NCBI RefSeq assembly: GCF_002970935.1 | Contig: NZ_CP027194.1 | Coordinates: 744,001-808,000 of the forward strand | DNA from: Lactobacillus sp. CBA3606 | GTDB lineage: Bacteria > Bacillota > Bacilli > Lactobacillales > Lactobacillaceae | Length of the DNA: 64,000 nt | Reading direction: 5' to 3' | Shown: positions 37,278 through 46,388 of the stretch, one piece after another | How positions within the stretch are numbered: position 1 is the stretch's first letter | How the letters are laid out: each line of letters begins with the position of its first letter | Translations under genes and position numbers: made by a program | The notes under the pieces: generated by a model | The model's database searches: none | Told to the model about the DNA's origin: nothing | Seen by the model: only the letters and a program-made list of their open reading frames with translations

Positions 37278-37988
37278 TTAGAGCTGACGTAATTCACTCA
37301 TGAGTTCTGTTTTACTCTTAGTTTTATCATCAATATCTTTTAATTTACGAGCAGGAACGCCACCGACAACGGTGTTTGGTTCAACATCATTAATCACGAT
37401 GGCCCCAGCCGCAACTACAGCGCCTTTACCAACATGCACGCCTTCCAAGACAACGGCATTGGCACCAATCAAAACATCATCATCAATCCGAACTGGTTGT
37501 GCCGACGGTGGTTCTACCACGCCAGCTAACACAGTACCGGCACCAATATGACAATTCTTACCCACAATCGCCCGGCCGCCTAAAACTGCGCCCATATCAA
37601 TCATGGAACCTTCACCGATTTCGGCACCGATGTTAATTAAGGCACCCATCATAATCACGGCATTGTCGCCAATTAAAACTTGGTCACGAATAATCGCACC
37701 GGGTTCAATTCGTGCATTGTATTGCTTCAAATCAGTTAAGGGTACCGCTGAGTTGCGCGCATCATTTTCTAATTCAGAATCCGTGATTAACGCCGCATTG
37801 GCCTTTAAAAAGGGTTCGACGTCGGTCCAATCACCAAATAAAACGCCAGCATTACCGCTAAAAAACGTCTTAATCGTTGCTGGTGCGTCTAGTTGGTCTA
37901 ATTGACCCTTCACATAAACTTTCACCGGTGTTTTTTTCTTCGCATTACCAATGTAGTTAATAATTGCTTGTGCATCTAATTTTGCCAT
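37278..37988 (-). CDS. dapH: Tetrahydrodipicolinate N-acetyltransferase
   Basis: 236-residue left-handed beta-helix acetyltransferase of the YkuQ type that acetylates 2,3,4,5-tetrahydrodipicolinate. Hexapeptide repeats are evident from about residue 95 ([57 protein letters not shown]), with the C-terminal [12 protein letters not shown]. It precedes dapL and follows cbpB by 21 bases. Some annotation systems call it dapD. Confidence 0.92.
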   Translation of the reverse strand: MAKLDAQAIINYIGNAKKKTPVKVYVKGQLDQLDAPATIKTFFSGNAGVLFGDWTDVEPFLKANAALITDSELENDARNSAVPLTDLKQYNARIEPGAIIRDQVLIGDNAVIMMGALINIGAEIGEGSMIDMGAVLGGRAIVGKNCHIGAGTVLAGVVEPPSAQPVRIDDDVLIGANAVVLEGVHVGKGAVVAAGAIVINDVEPNTVVGGVPARKLKDIDDKTKSKTELMSELRQL

Positions 37989-38009
37989 TGGAACCCCTCC
38001 ATGATGTTT

Positions 38010-38501
38010 TTATTTAGCTTTTTCGCTAACGGAAAAATCTTTCTCAATCATATCATATTGCTTACCAATTTCGTGGGCCAAGAAGTTAAAACTCTTCATA
38101 AACTCTCGGCGCGTAATAATCCCACGGAAAACACGGTCAGCCGTGACAACCGGCACAAATGGATTATCGACCATTAAATGCAAGGTGGTCTCAACATCCG
38201 TCACGGTTGCCACCGTTTTGACCTTGGTTGCCATCACATCACAGACTCGCTTTTGCATTAAAACCTCTGTATTCAATTGGTCAAAACCGAGCATCTGTTC
38301 CGTAATTAATGGCAATGAAATCAAGCCTTCAAAGTGCCCTTCATTATCCAAAACTGGAATTCGCGAATATTTAATCTTCGTCAATACTAAAAAGGCATGG
38401 TACAAATTGTTATCAGTTTGGACGTTCGCCACAATATCGGCCGGAATCAAAAAATGGTCCGTATTGCGCATTAATAAATCCGCTACTGGTTTAATTAGCA
38501 T
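38010..38501 (-). CDS. cbpB: c-di-AMP-binding CBS protein CbpB (DarB/YkuL)
   Basis: 163-residue protein with two CBS domains (about residues 16-75 and 85-145; FLIPADIVANVQTDNNLYHAFLVLT-like start, RIPVLDNEGHFEGLI, FVPVVTADRVFRGIITRREFM). It matches the family that binds cyclic di-AMP and, when free, stimulates the (p)ppGpp synthetase Rel or pyruvate carboxylase in other Firmicutes. The cbpB-dapH-dapL order is conserved, and the link to DAP supply is suggestive. Confidence 0.85.
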   Translation of the reverse strand: MLIKPVADLLMRNTDHFLIPADIVANVQTDNNLYHAFLVLTKIKYSRIPVLDNEGHFEGLISLPLITEQMLGFDQLNTEVLMQKRVCDVMATKVKTVATVTDVETTLHLMVDNPFVPVVTADRVFRGIITRREFMKSFNFLAHEIGKQYDMIEKDFSVSEKAK

Positions 38502-38589
38502 CGTGTGACCCTCCCTTAAGAAGTTACCCCCTTATTCTAACCGAAAATCACGGTAAGTTGCGGGGAATCTGCTCATCTTTAAGGATTTT

Positions 38590-39108
38590 TTAGCGGGCAA
38601 AGTGAAATTTCAACGCCTTAACTGGCCGTTGTTGGCGATCATAATATTGCACCTCAATGGCAGCTGCTTGAACGTCAACAATGGCATAGGTGCCACCTAA
38701 CTGGGTAAATTCACCCCGTGGATAACTGATACTGCCAGGATTTAAAACCAATAAGCCGGCATGCCGTTCGACTCCTAATTGATGAGTGTGCCCCAAAAAA
38801 GCCAGCTGCGCATTGGCCGCCTGGGCAGCCGCAATCAGATGATCCAAGCTCAGATTAACACCAACTAGATGACCATGCGTCATATATACCTTAACGCCCG
38901 CCACCGTAGTCGTCACTGCCGTTGGGTACTGATTATCAAAATCCATATTACCTTGAACGACGTGCATCTGGTCAAAGACAGCATCATCCGCCGCCAGCTC
39001 TGAATCACCGCAATGAAAAAAAGCATCTACTTTATCTTGATAAGCCGCTAGTAATTGCACCAAAATATCGCGATCACCATGACTGTCACTCACAACTAAA
39101 CATTTCAT
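38590..39108 (-). CDS. MJ0936/YfcE-type metallophosphodiesterase
   Basis: 172-residue calcineurin-like phosphodiesterase with all metal blocks: VSDSHGDRD (residues 6-14), FHCGDSEL (about 35), VQGNMDFDN (about 53), MTHGHLVG (about 77) and FLGHTHQLG (about 106). The ATG at 39108 overlaps the rdgB stop by four bases, giving translational coupling. The murI-rdgB-phosphodiesterase cluster is widespread in Firmicutes; the natural substrate is not known. Confidence 0.9.
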   Translation of the reverse strand: MKCLVVSDSHGDRDILVQLLAAYQDKVDAFFHCGDSELAADDAVFDQMHVVQGNMDFDNQYPTAVTTTVAGVKVYMTHGHLVGVNLSLDHLIAAAQAANAQLAFLGHTHQLGVERHAGLLVLNPGSISYPRGEFTQLGGTYAIVDVQAAAIEVQYYDRQQRPVKALKFHFAR

Positions 39109-39707
39109 TTTTGCGGTGCCCACCATTCATCAAATTTAGTCATTAATTGCCGTAAGGCTGCGCCGCGATGACTAATCGCATTTTTCTCAGCCGCCGTTAA
39201 TTCCGCCAATGATTTTTGATACTGGGTTGACCAAAATAACGGATCATAGCCAAACCCATTATCGCCACGCGGCGCAATTAAGATGCGCCCTTTTAACTCA
39301 CCGGTGACGACTAATTTTTCACCAGTCGGTTGCAGCGCAACTAAAGTCGTGTGAAAGGTTGCTGTCCGTTGTGCTTCCGGCACGCCACCTAAGTTAGCCA
39401 ATAACTTCGCATTATTAGCTGCATCATTATGATCCCCCGCATACCGTGCCGAATAGACCCCTGGATCACCATGCAACGCCGTCACCATTAACCCTGAATC
39501 ATCGGCGATCGCCGGTAACCCCGTCGCCTGCACGACAGCGGTCACTTTCTTGGTCGCATTCGCTTCAAAGGTAATGCCGTTTTCTTTAATCGGTGGGATC
39601 GTTGGAAAATCCGCTAACGTTTTAATTTCAATCGCATACGCCTTAAGCATCGCACTAAATTCACGCGCTTTATTGTCATTGTTTGTCGCAATAATTAAAG
39701 TTTTCAA
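39105..39707 (-). CDS. rdgB: XTP/dITP diphosphatase (RdgB/HAM1)
   Basis: 200-residue house-cleaning pyrophosphatase that removes non-canonical purine nucleotides (dITP, XTP). Motifs are IATNNDNKAREF (residues 5-16), GLPAIADDSGLMV (about 64) with catalytic Asp, GVYSARYAGDH (about 82), GDNGFGYDPLF (about 147) and ISHRGAALR (about 178). It follows murI by one base and overlaps the phosphodiesterase gene. Confidence 0.95.
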   Translation of the reverse strand: MKTLIIATNNDNKAREFSAMLKAYAIEIKTLADFPTIPPIKENGITFEANATKKVTAVVQATGLPAIADDSGLMVTALHGDPGVYSARYAGDHNDAANNAKLLANLGGVPEAQRTATFHTTLVALQPTGEKLVVTGELKGRILIAPRGDNGFGYDPLFWSTQYQKSLAELTAAEKNAISHRGAALRQLMTKFDEWWAPQK

Positions 39708-39708
39708 T

Positions 39709-40521
39709 TTAGTCCCCCCCTAAAGTTGTTTGTGTGACTTGAAAAGCTGGTTGTTGGAGCCAATTTTTAGCAATCGTCGCAAAGTGTGCTGGCGATCCAG
39801 TCGTATAATAGGCATCCGGATAAGCTTTAGTCGCACTCGTATTTTCAATCCCCAGATAATCTAACATGAAAGAGACGTCATTAATCGTTTCCGCCCCTGA
39901 ATCAATCAAGGTCACGTCTTGGCCGACGACATTTTGAATCAAAGGACGTAGCAGTGGATAATGTGTGCAGCCTAAGACCAACGTGTCAATCCCGCTTGTT
40001 TTAAATGATTGTAGCGACTCCGCAACCACCTTTTTAGCAACAGTGGACTGATACTCGTTAGATTCCACCAAGGGGACAAACTTCGGGCAAGCCTTGGAAA
40101 TCACCGTGGCGGTCGGGTCCTTGGCTAAAATGGCATCCCGATAGGCATTACTGCGAATCGTCCCTTCTGTCGCAATCACCCCAATTCGGTTGTTCTTAGA
40201 TGCTTTGAGCGCCGCTCGTGACCCTGGTGAGATAACCCCAATCACTGGAATTTTAAGTTTCGCACGTAAGTCGGGTAAAGCCGCAGCGGTGGCCGTATTA
40301 CAAGCAATCACCAGCATTTTGATATCTTGTTTTAGCAAAAAAGATGCCATCTGCCAAGAAAAGTCGCGGACTTGTTCACTGGGGCGTGGGCCATAAGGAA
40401 GCCGGGCCTGATCACCAATGAAATTAATGGTTTCCCGTGGCAATTGCTTAAGCGCTTGCTTGACGACGGTTAAGCCGCCCACGCCGGAATCCATGAAACC
40501 AATTGCATGTTCATTTGCCAT
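39709..40521 (-). CDS. murI: Glutamate racemase
   Basis: 270-residue cofactor-independent racemase that supplies D-glutamate for peptidoglycan. FMDSGVGGLTVV (residues 9-20), YGPRPSEQV (about 43), VIACNTATAAALPDLR (about 70, first catalytic Cys) and LVLGCTHYPLLRPLI (about 181, second catalytic Cys) are present. It heads the murI-rdgB-phosphodiesterase operon. Confidence 0.96.
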   Translation of the reverse strand: MANEHAIGFMDSGVGGLTVVKQALKQLPRETINFIGDQARLPYGPRPSEQVRDFSWQMASFLLKQDIKMLVIACNTATAAALPDLRAKLKIPVIGVISPGSRAALKASKNNRIGVIATEGTIRSNAYRDAILAKDPTATVISKACPKFVPLVESNEYQSTVAKKVVAESLQSFKTSGIDTLVLGCTHYPLLRPLIQNVVGQDVTLIDSGAETINDVSFMLDYLGIENTSATKAYPDAYYTTGSPAHFATIAKNWLQQPAFQVTQTTLGGD

Positions 40522-40720
40522 ATTAAAAATCTCCGTTCGCTGAATTCTGAAACTTCATTATGGCCTTTTTTGAAACTGATTTCAAGCCAGACCCGGCGGC
40601 TTAAATTAGTAAAGTTTCCACTCAGATGGTCGAAAAAGTTCTGCATCTGACCAGAAACAAGGTATAATATTTATTATGAAGTGGCAATGATGCCGCGATT
40701 AGACATGGAGAGGACTTATC

Positions 40721-41251
40721 ATGACGAATGCCTTTTATTCTCAATTTGCAGGTAATGCGATTAAGACTTCAGTTTTAAGTGTTGAGGTTTTACGCGATGC
40801 CTTGTTACCAAACTTGCTGGGAGCAGATAGTAGTGGGATTCTCTACTGGGCTGGTAAGGATTTAGCGCGCCAATTTCCAGTCGCAACGACGGCTGACTTG
40901 GTCACTTTTTTTGAACAGGCTGGTTGGGGACACTTACTAGTCATCAAAGAAAGCGCAGATTTAATTACCTATGAATTAACCGGCGAACCCGTCGCTCGTC
41001 GCAGTTATGCTATCAAAAAACCAGACTTTATGCTCGAAACTGGCTTTCTCGCTGAACAAGCTGTTCAACGCGTTGGCTGTGTTAGCGAGGCTAAGCTGAC
41101 CTTTCAAAATAAGATGCGGATCCGGATTGCCGTTACGATTGACCATAAACAACCCATCACTAATCACGATCCAGCCACCCCAATTGAAATCGTGCAGCCA
41201 TTAGTTGACGAGACGCCAACTGATGAGACCACCCCTGAGCATCAAAACTAA
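40721..41251 (+). CDS. YslB/DUF2507 family protein
   Basis: 176-residue cytosolic protein of the YslB family (DUF2507), with the fold of bacterial V4R-like sensor domains. Characteristic stretches are LLPNLLGADSSGILYWAGKDLAR (split at about residues 29-51), LVTFFEQAGWGHL and FMLETGFLAEQAVQRVG. The family function is unknown. A TATAAT lies about 60 bp upstream with a weak -35. The C-terminal 20 residues are acidic and variable. It is divergent from murI. Confidence 0.85.
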   Translation: MTNAFYSQFAGNAIKTSVLSVEVLRDALLPNLLGADSSGILYWAGKDLARQFPVATTADLVTFFEQAGWGHLLVIKESADLITYELTGEPVARRSYAIKKPDFMLETGFLAEQAVQRVGCVSEAKLTFQNKMRIRIAVTIDHKQPITNHDPATPIEIVQPLVDETPTDETTPEHQN

Positions 41252-41276
41252 CCCATCATTTATTAACTGATGGCTG

Positions 41277-41323
41277 AAAAAACGACTAAGTTCGGCCAAC
41301 CGCCGTCACTTAGTCGTTTTTTA
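41277..41323 (+). terminator. Terminator after yslB
   Basis: AAAAAACGACTAAGT and its perfect complement enclose a 16-base loop, ending in six T. Confidence 0.88.
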
Positions 41324-41326
41324 TCG

Positions 41327-41359
41327 CAAAAAAAGACGCACAGCCTGAACTGTGCGCCT
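41327..41359 (-). terminator. Terminator after trxA
   Basis: On the minus strand GCGCACAG and CTGTGCG form a tight hairpin with a five-base loop, followed by a run of seven T after one C. Confidence 0.85.
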
Positions 41360-41380
41360 CCTTAACCTCATCGTAACCGG

Positions 41381-41698
41381 CTATGCTTCAACGTAAGTTG
41401 CTAAGGTCTTTTTAATTTGTTCTTTTGAATGGTAACCAACCAAGGTATCGACCACTTCACCGTCTTTTTTAACTAATAAAGTTGGAATACTCATAATACC
41501 AAAGTTTTGCGCCGTGTTTGGGTTCGCATCCACGTCCATTTTATTGAAAGTAACTTGATCACCCATCTCACCGGCTAATTGTTCAACTACTGGTGATTGC
41601 ATCCGACAAGGACCGCACCAAGTTGCCCAAAAATCAGTTAGTGTAACGCCCTTTGCAGTATCCGTTTCAAAAGTCTTATCAGTAGTAGCTTCGACCAT
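41381..41698 (-). CDS. trxA: Thioredoxin
   Basis: 105-residue thioredoxin with the active site WCGPC (C28, C31), DFWATW before it and the cis-proline in MSIPTLLV (about residues 72-79). It reduces cytosolic disulfides with thioredoxin reductase. It lies downstream of mutS2, with an own promoter candidate in the intergenic region. Confidence 0.97.
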   Translation of the reverse strand: MVEATTDKTFETDTAKGVTLTDFWATWCGPCRMQSPVVEQLAGEMGDQVTFNKMDVDANPNTAQNFGIMSIPTLLVKKDGEVVDTLVGYHSKEQIKKTLATYVEA

Positions 41699-41738
41699 TT
41701 TGATCGGCCTCCCTATATTTAGTTATTTACTATTTGTA

Positions 41739-41766
41739 AGTATATCAGTTATGCCCAAAAGAACAA
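41739..41766 (-). promoter_or_regulatory. Possible promoter of trxA
   Basis: On the minus strand -35 TTGTTC (41761-41766) and -10 TATACT (41739-41744) are 16 bp apart, between mutS2 and trxA. Confidence 0.45.
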
Positions 41767-41782
41767 CTAATTTGCCTACAAT

Positions 41783-44149
41783 CTATTTAAAATTAACTTC
41801 AGTCGCCCCATTGCCACCGTGGTTCGGCGCAGCAAAGTGGAATGACTTCACTTGACGGTTAGTTTGTAAATAGTCAGTAATTCCTTGTCGTAAAGCCCCG
41901 GTCCCTTTACCATGCACAATCGTGACAGCAGGATAGCCTGCTAACAAGGCGGCATCAATATAGCGATCGACTTGCGTCATTGCATCTTCATATCGTACGC
42001 CTCGTAAATCAAGGTTGGGTGCCACATGACTGGCATTAGCACTTTGAACCGTTGCCCGGGCCCGCTTCGGTTCGGCTTCCGGCTTGACCTTTTCTAAATC
42101 AGCCACTGAGATCTTCATTTTAAGAATTCCCAGTTGAACTTCCCAAGCTTTGGCCCCCATTGACCGTACTAAGACCCCACGTTGCCCGTATGACTTAACT
42201 AACACATCGTCGCCTTGATGGAAATCTTGTTTCGCTTTTTCATGTCGCAAGACCCGATTCTTTTTAAGCTTCGGTTGTTGCTCCAGCGCATTTAAGGCTC
42301 CCTTCGCATCAATCAGCTCATTTTCTTTGATCGTCGCTGTCCCACTAGCTAATTGCTTTTTACGCAGGTCGCTAATGATTGCATCCGCTTGCGTCTTACT
42401 CTTTTCAACGATTGCATTCGCTTGGGCCTTGGCAGCCTCAACCAATTGGTCTTTTCGTTGCTCATAGGCATTGAACTCACTCTTTAATTGCTTATGCAGC
42501 TTATCTGCGTCAGCTAGGTCAGTTGTAAGCCGCAACTGTTCATCTTCAACCTGTTTGCGCTTAGCAACTAAGTCAGCAATCATCGCATTCAAGTCTTGGC
42601 TATCCGTATCTGTTAATGACCGGGCCTGCGCAACAATACTAGCTGGAATCCCTAATCGTTGGGCAATATCGAGGGCATTACTCCGCCCAGGAATCCCCAC
42701 CAATAACCGATAAGTTGGCTTCAACGTGGCTTCATCAAATTCCATACTGGCATTGATCGTATCCGGCCGATTAAAGCCGTACGCTTTTAATTCCGGATAA
42801 TGGGTCGTGGCAACTACTTGAGTATCTTTAGCGCCAATGGCATCCAGAATGGCAATGGCTAAAGCAGCCCCTTCTTGGGGATCGGTCCCGGCTCCCAATT
42901 CATCGACTAAGACCAAGCTACGGTCATCGATTTGAGCTAGGAAGCTTTCGATATTTTCCATATGGGATGAAAAAGTACTTAAGTTTTGTTCAATCGACTG
43001 CTCATCACCAATATCGGCAAAGATTTCATCGTAAATGCCAATCCGACTCCCTTCATCCGCAGGGATAAACAGGCCAGATTGCCCCATCAATTGTAAGAGC
43101 CCCAACGTTTTCAATGTGATTGTCTTCCCACCAGTATTGGGTCCGGTAATGACAATTGCTTGATAATCCGTCCCCAACGTGATGTCGTTAGCCACGACCT
43201 TCTTTTGATCAATCAACGGATGCCGAGCTTGACGTAAGAAGACTTCATTTTTGCTAGAAACTTGCGGTTCAGTCGCATGCATCGCATGGGCATACCGGGC
43301 CTTCGCATTGATAAAATCAAAATGACCCAGAATTTCTGCATTGGCTAAAATTTCCGTCTGATAAGGTGCAATCAAGTTGGATAATTCTTCTAAGATACGC
43401 TGTTCTTCTTGTTTTTCAGCAACTTGATTCTGGCGTAACCGGTCATTTAGCGCCATCACGGCCTGTGGTTCGATGAACAAGGTCTGTCCACTGGCACTTT
43501 GATCATGGACAATCCCCCCAAAACGGCTGCGATTTTCAGCCTTAACGGGAATTACATAGCGATCATTACGAATGGTGATGATTGGATCACTGAGATACTT
43601 GGAATCCTTACCCCGGGTATACTGTTCCATTTTGGCCCGAATCTCAGCTGCCGTCTTACTGATATGCCCCCGAATACTGCTTAACTCCGGTGACGCTGAA
43701 TCAGTGATGTGGCCGTCACCTTCGATGGCATTCGCCAATTGTTTCGTCACGGCTGGTAAAGTGACCAGTGCTTGGACTTCATCAAACAAACGGCGGACGC
43801 CATTCTCTGGGGCTTCCGCTAAGAGCTCCTCAAAAAAACGCGTAATGGCTTGCGTCGTTTTTAAGACCCGCCCAATTTGACCGAGTTCACTCCCATTTAA
43901 CGTCGCACCAATGGCTAAACGCTTCATATGGGGGGTAATATCCGCTAACCGCGCAATCGGAATACCACCTTTAAGCCGGTAAACTTCGGCCCCATCGTTG
44001 GTTTCATCTAAAGCCAATTGAACAGCGTCTAAATCAGTCATTGGCTGTAACTCGTTTAATTCTTTTTGACCAGCAGCCGAAACCACGTAAGGTAATAGCT
44101 GCTGTTTAACTTGTTGGTATTCTAAGGTGGTTAATACTTTGGAATTCAA
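41783..44149 (-). CDS. mutS2: Endonuclease MutS2
   Basis: 788-residue MutS2, an ATPase and endonuclease that suppresses homologous recombination and, in Bacillus, also acts on collided ribosomes. An N-terminal core and clamp are followed by the ATPase with Walker A GPNTGGKTITLKT (about residues 334-346) and LVLVDELGAGTDPQEGAAL (about 412). A long coiled-coil runs through about 515-620, and the C-terminal Smr domain has LDLRGVRYEDA and VHGKGTGALR (about 750). All parts are intact. It follows zapA; the cvpA gene often present between them is not found here. Confidence 0.97.
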   Translation of the reverse strand: MNSKVLTTLEYQQVKQQLLPYVVSAAGQKELNELQPMTDLDAVQLALDETNDGAEVYRLKGGIPIARLADITPHMKRLAIGATLNGSELGQIGRVLKTTQAITRFFEELLAEAPENGVRRLFDEVQALVTLPAVTKQLANAIEGDGHITDSASPELSSIRGHISKTAAEIRAKMEQYTRGKDSKYLSDPIITIRNDRYVIPVKAENRSRFGGIVHDQSASGQTLFIEPQAVMALNDRLRQNQVAEKQEEQRILEELSNLIAPYQTEILANAEILGHFDFINAKARYAHAMHATEPQVSSKNEVFLRQARHPLIDQKKVVANDITLGTDYQAIVITGPNTGGKTITLKTLGLLQLMGQSGLFIPADEGSRIGIYDEIFADIGDEQSIEQNLSTFSSHMENIESFLAQIDDRSLVLVDELGAGTDPQEGAALAIAILDAIGAKDTQVVATTHYPELKAYGFNRPDTINASMEFDEATLKPTYRLLVGIPGRSNALDIAQRLGIPASIVAQARSLTDTDSQDLNAMIADLVAKRKQVEDEQLRLTTDLADADKLHKQLKSEFNAYEQRKDQLVEAAKAQANAIVEKSKTQADAIISDLRKKQLASGTATIKENELIDAKGALNALEQQPKLKKNRVLRHEKAKQDFHQGDDVLVKSYGQRGVLVRSMGAKAWEVQLGILKMKISVADLEKVKPEAEPKRARATVQSANASHVAPNLDLRGVRYEDAMTQVDRYIDAALLAGYPAVTIVHGKGTGALRQGITDYLQTNRQVKSFHFAAPNHGGNGATEVNFK

Positions 44150-44205
44150 TGTAAATCCCCTCTCATTGTACGACTTACCTAAATGGCAAAAAAAAGACGA
44201 TGCAG

Positions 44206-44457
44206 TTATTCATTGGCATCATCCGCTTGCATCTTTAATAATTCTGCTTGTTTATCCACCTGATCTGAAATCGCATTGAAAGCGAGTAACGTCGCAATCT
44301 CTTGGTCAGACAGGTCGGGGGCTAACTTCTTTAATTGTTCAATTTGGTCGTTCATCATCCGCGTCACCGTTTGCATGTGACGGTCGGATGCGCTGCCGAT
44401 GATCGTATAAGTGTGACCATCAATCTCGGCTTTGAAACGCCGCTTGTTCGCAGTCAT
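44206..44457 (-). CDS. zapA: Cell division protein ZapA
   Basis: About 83 residues. Small FtsZ-bundling protein with RRFKAEIDGHTYTIIGSASD at the N-terminus and a coiled-coil helix (MQTVTRMMNDQIEQLKKL, EIATLLAFNAISDQVDKQAEL). AAGGAG fits two in-frame ATG codons (44457 or 44463). It is the last core gene before the accessory surface island. Confidence 0.88.
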   Translation of the reverse strand: MTANKRRFKAEIDGHTYTIIGSASDRHMQTVTRMMNDQIEQLKKLAPDLSDQEIATLLAFNAISDQVDKQAELLKMQADDANE

Positions 44458-44463
44458 CAACAT

Positions 44464-44574
44464 CCAGCTCCTTATTCAATAACACATACTTTGCAATATA
44501 AGTATATTTTAGCATGAATGCCGTGGTTATGCGACCTTTGGGCCTAAACTCACCATTAACTTAATCAGACCATC
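44464..44574. other. Boundary region between zapA and the surface island
   Basis: About 110 bp with no gene. It should hold the zapA-mutS2 promoter, but I see only a TATACT without a good -35. I looked for a copy of sequences from the other island edge (61475-61540) and saw none. Confidence 0.4.
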
Positions 44575-44619
44575 AAAAAAGCCATTGCCAGTAATCAAAC
44601 ATTGATTACCAACAATGAC
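44575..44619 (-). terminator. Terminator after the WxL cluster
   Basis: On the minus strand CATTG, GTAATCAA and their complements form a long interrupted stem with a small loop, followed by six T. It is the first terminator seen after the start of the exopolysaccharide operon 16 kb upstream. Confidence 0.75.
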
Positions 44620-44629
44620 CAAACTTAAC

Positions 44630-45688
44630 TTATTCGTGTTTTTTAGCCGCACGCTTCGATCGTCGGCGACCCAAGTAATATGCTAATAGGACCAATAAAA
44701 TAATGAGTAAGAGCAGCCCAATGAGCAACCACCACCAGAAATGGGTGGTATTTTGCAAATTCCGGTTGGCGTGTTGCGCTTGCGCAGCTGTAATCGTAAA
44801 GTTCCGATTAAAAACCCAGCTTTGAGTCCCTGACTTCGCTACTAAGTGCAATCGATACTTACCAGCCTTTAATCGCTGCTGCTTCGTATTGATTTTATAA
44901 TCAAAGTCGGAATCCGGCGCCATTCCTAAATCATTTTGGCGGGACGTATAAACAGTTTTGCCAGTTCGCGTCATCACTTTACTATTAATCGCTAATTTTT
45001 GAATGAGTTGCGGGGCAGTGTTAGCCAAATTAACTAACACCGCTGGACTAAACTTTGCCTGACTATCCGTCCCCGTTGTAATCTTGGTTAACTTCAGCTG
45101 TGGCGCAACCACATCAGCCACATCTTCACGCAACACAATGCCAAGCGCTAATGCATACTGATTGTGAATCCGAAAGCCCTTTTTGTTGGTCGCTTTTCCC
45201 GTTGATTTTGCAGTATTGACCACATAGAGTGCCCCTTCTAACATGCCTTTAAACGCCACTTGCGGAACGTGGTATGTTAGCTTAATCAGCCGTTTTTCAT
45301 GCGCCTGAAGCGTCACCTGTTGTGGCACTTGAAAAAGGGTCTTCAATTGATACGGCACCGTCGTTTGTTGCGCAGTTAAGTTCGTCGTGTCATAGGCCTC
45401 TGAACCACTTTCGGTCGTGTAACCACTGTTCACCGCTAACTTGAGCGTCAACGGTTGATTCGTCAAGTTAGTCGCCAACACCTTTAACGTCCCTTGCTCG
45501 TTTGGCTTAACTTGCAAATCAAAATACGACACCCGCTTTTGCTTTAACTGATGGCGATCACGTACCATCTGGAGCGTAAAACCAGCTCCCGTGTCGGCTT
45601 TCGCTAATAACGGGACACTTAGTAACCAAAAACTCAACGTTATTAGCCACCAACTGGCTAACTTAAAAATCCACTTTTTCCTACCCAT
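44630..45688 (-). CDS. WxL-interacting protein, DUF916/DUF3324 (CscC-type)
   Basis: 352-residue membrane-anchored surface protein. The signal peptide (residues 1-32, cut near AKA) is followed by a DUF916 domain (QMVRDRHQLKQKRVSYFDLQ, LEGALYVV; about 38-165), a DUF3324 domain (about 185-300, with FSPAVLVNLANTAPQLIQ), and a C-terminal membrane helix (about 318-340) with a strongly basic tail (RRRSKRAAKKHE). Such proteins bind WxL proteins or peptidoglycan. It closes a three-gene WxL cluster. Confidence 0.88.
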   Translation of the reverse strand: MGRKKWIFKLASWWLITLSFWLLSVPLLAKADTGAGFTLQMVRDRHQLKQKRVSYFDLQVKPNEQGTLKVLATNLTNQPLTLKLAVNSGYTTESGSEAYDTTNLTAQQTTVPYQLKTLFQVPQQVTLQAHEKRLIKLTYHVPQVAFKGMLEGALYVVNTAKSTGKATNKKGFRIHNQYALALGIVLREDVADVVAPQLKLTKITTGTDSQAKFSPAVLVNLANTAPQLIQKLAINSKVMTRTGKTVYTSRQNDLGMAPDSDFDYKINTKQQRLKAGKYRLHLVAKSGTQSWVFNRNFTITAAQAQHANRNLQNTTHFWWWLLIGLLLLIILLVLLAYYLGRRRSKRAAKKHE

Positions 45689-45735
45689 ATTATTCGTGGC
45701 CCCTAGTCTCTCCTAAGTTAAATTAATGATTCGCT

Positions 45736-46356
45736 TTATGGTGTGGTCGTTGATGCGGTATTACTCAAGGTCCAAGTAATCGTGGCATCATAAGTGCCGG
45801 CATTCACACTAGACGCTTGATCCAATGCTAAAGTACTCGTGTCAGCGGTAGTAGCCGTAGCGGCACCAATCCCACCAGTTTTAGCACTCGTATTATCCCA
45901 AACTTCAGCCGCGGCGGTCCCAATGGTCTTCGCATCAATCCCGTTGCTAGCGGAATAAGTGATGGCACCATTGACAGATGTACTGCCGTTCTTAAATGGA
46001 CTGATGGCTGCTTGGACGTTCCAGTCTGGGGTAGTGGCCCCACGATAGTCACTCACCGTTAGTTCAGCGGTTTTGGCGCCAACAACCGTCCCACTTGTTG
46101 CGGTAGCCGGATTAGCGACCCCAGCGCCAGTATAGGCTAACGTTGGATTAGTCGTCATGACCGTCTTAACATCCGTATTCGCAAATTCAAAATCTGGGAC
46201 ACTAGTCAATTCTAGTTGACCGGCATCGACCGTAAATTCACCAACTGAATTGCCTGCAGTAACAGCGGCAGTATCAGCGGCTTGCGCTGGTATAACATAA
46301 ACCGCACTTAGCCCTAACGTCGCAACTAACCCTAAAACAAGTTGCATCTTCTTCAT
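45736..46356 (-). CDS. Small WxL-domain surface protein
   Basis: 206-residue secreted protein with a signal peptide (residues 1-27, ending AQAAD) and a single C-terminal WxL domain that attaches non-covalently to peptidoglycan. The distal motif is ITWTLSNT near residue 195. The proximal tryptophan motif appears as DWNVQA (about 110), where leucine is replaced by valine. It lies between the large WxL protein and the DUF916 protein, the usual small component of such complexes. Confidence 0.85.
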   Translation of the reverse strand: MKKMQLVLGLVATLGLSAVYVIPAQAADTAAVTAGNSVGEFTVDAGQLELTSVPDFEFANTDVKTVMTTNPTLAYTGAGVANPATATSGTVVGAKTAELTVSDYRGATTPDWNVQAAISPFKNGSTSVNGAITYSASNGIDAKTIGTAAAEVWDNTSAKTGGIGAATATTADTSTLALDQASSVNAGTYDATITWTLSNTASTTTP

Positions 46357-46388
46357 GAAATTACCTCCAATATAATTTTTTAATCACG

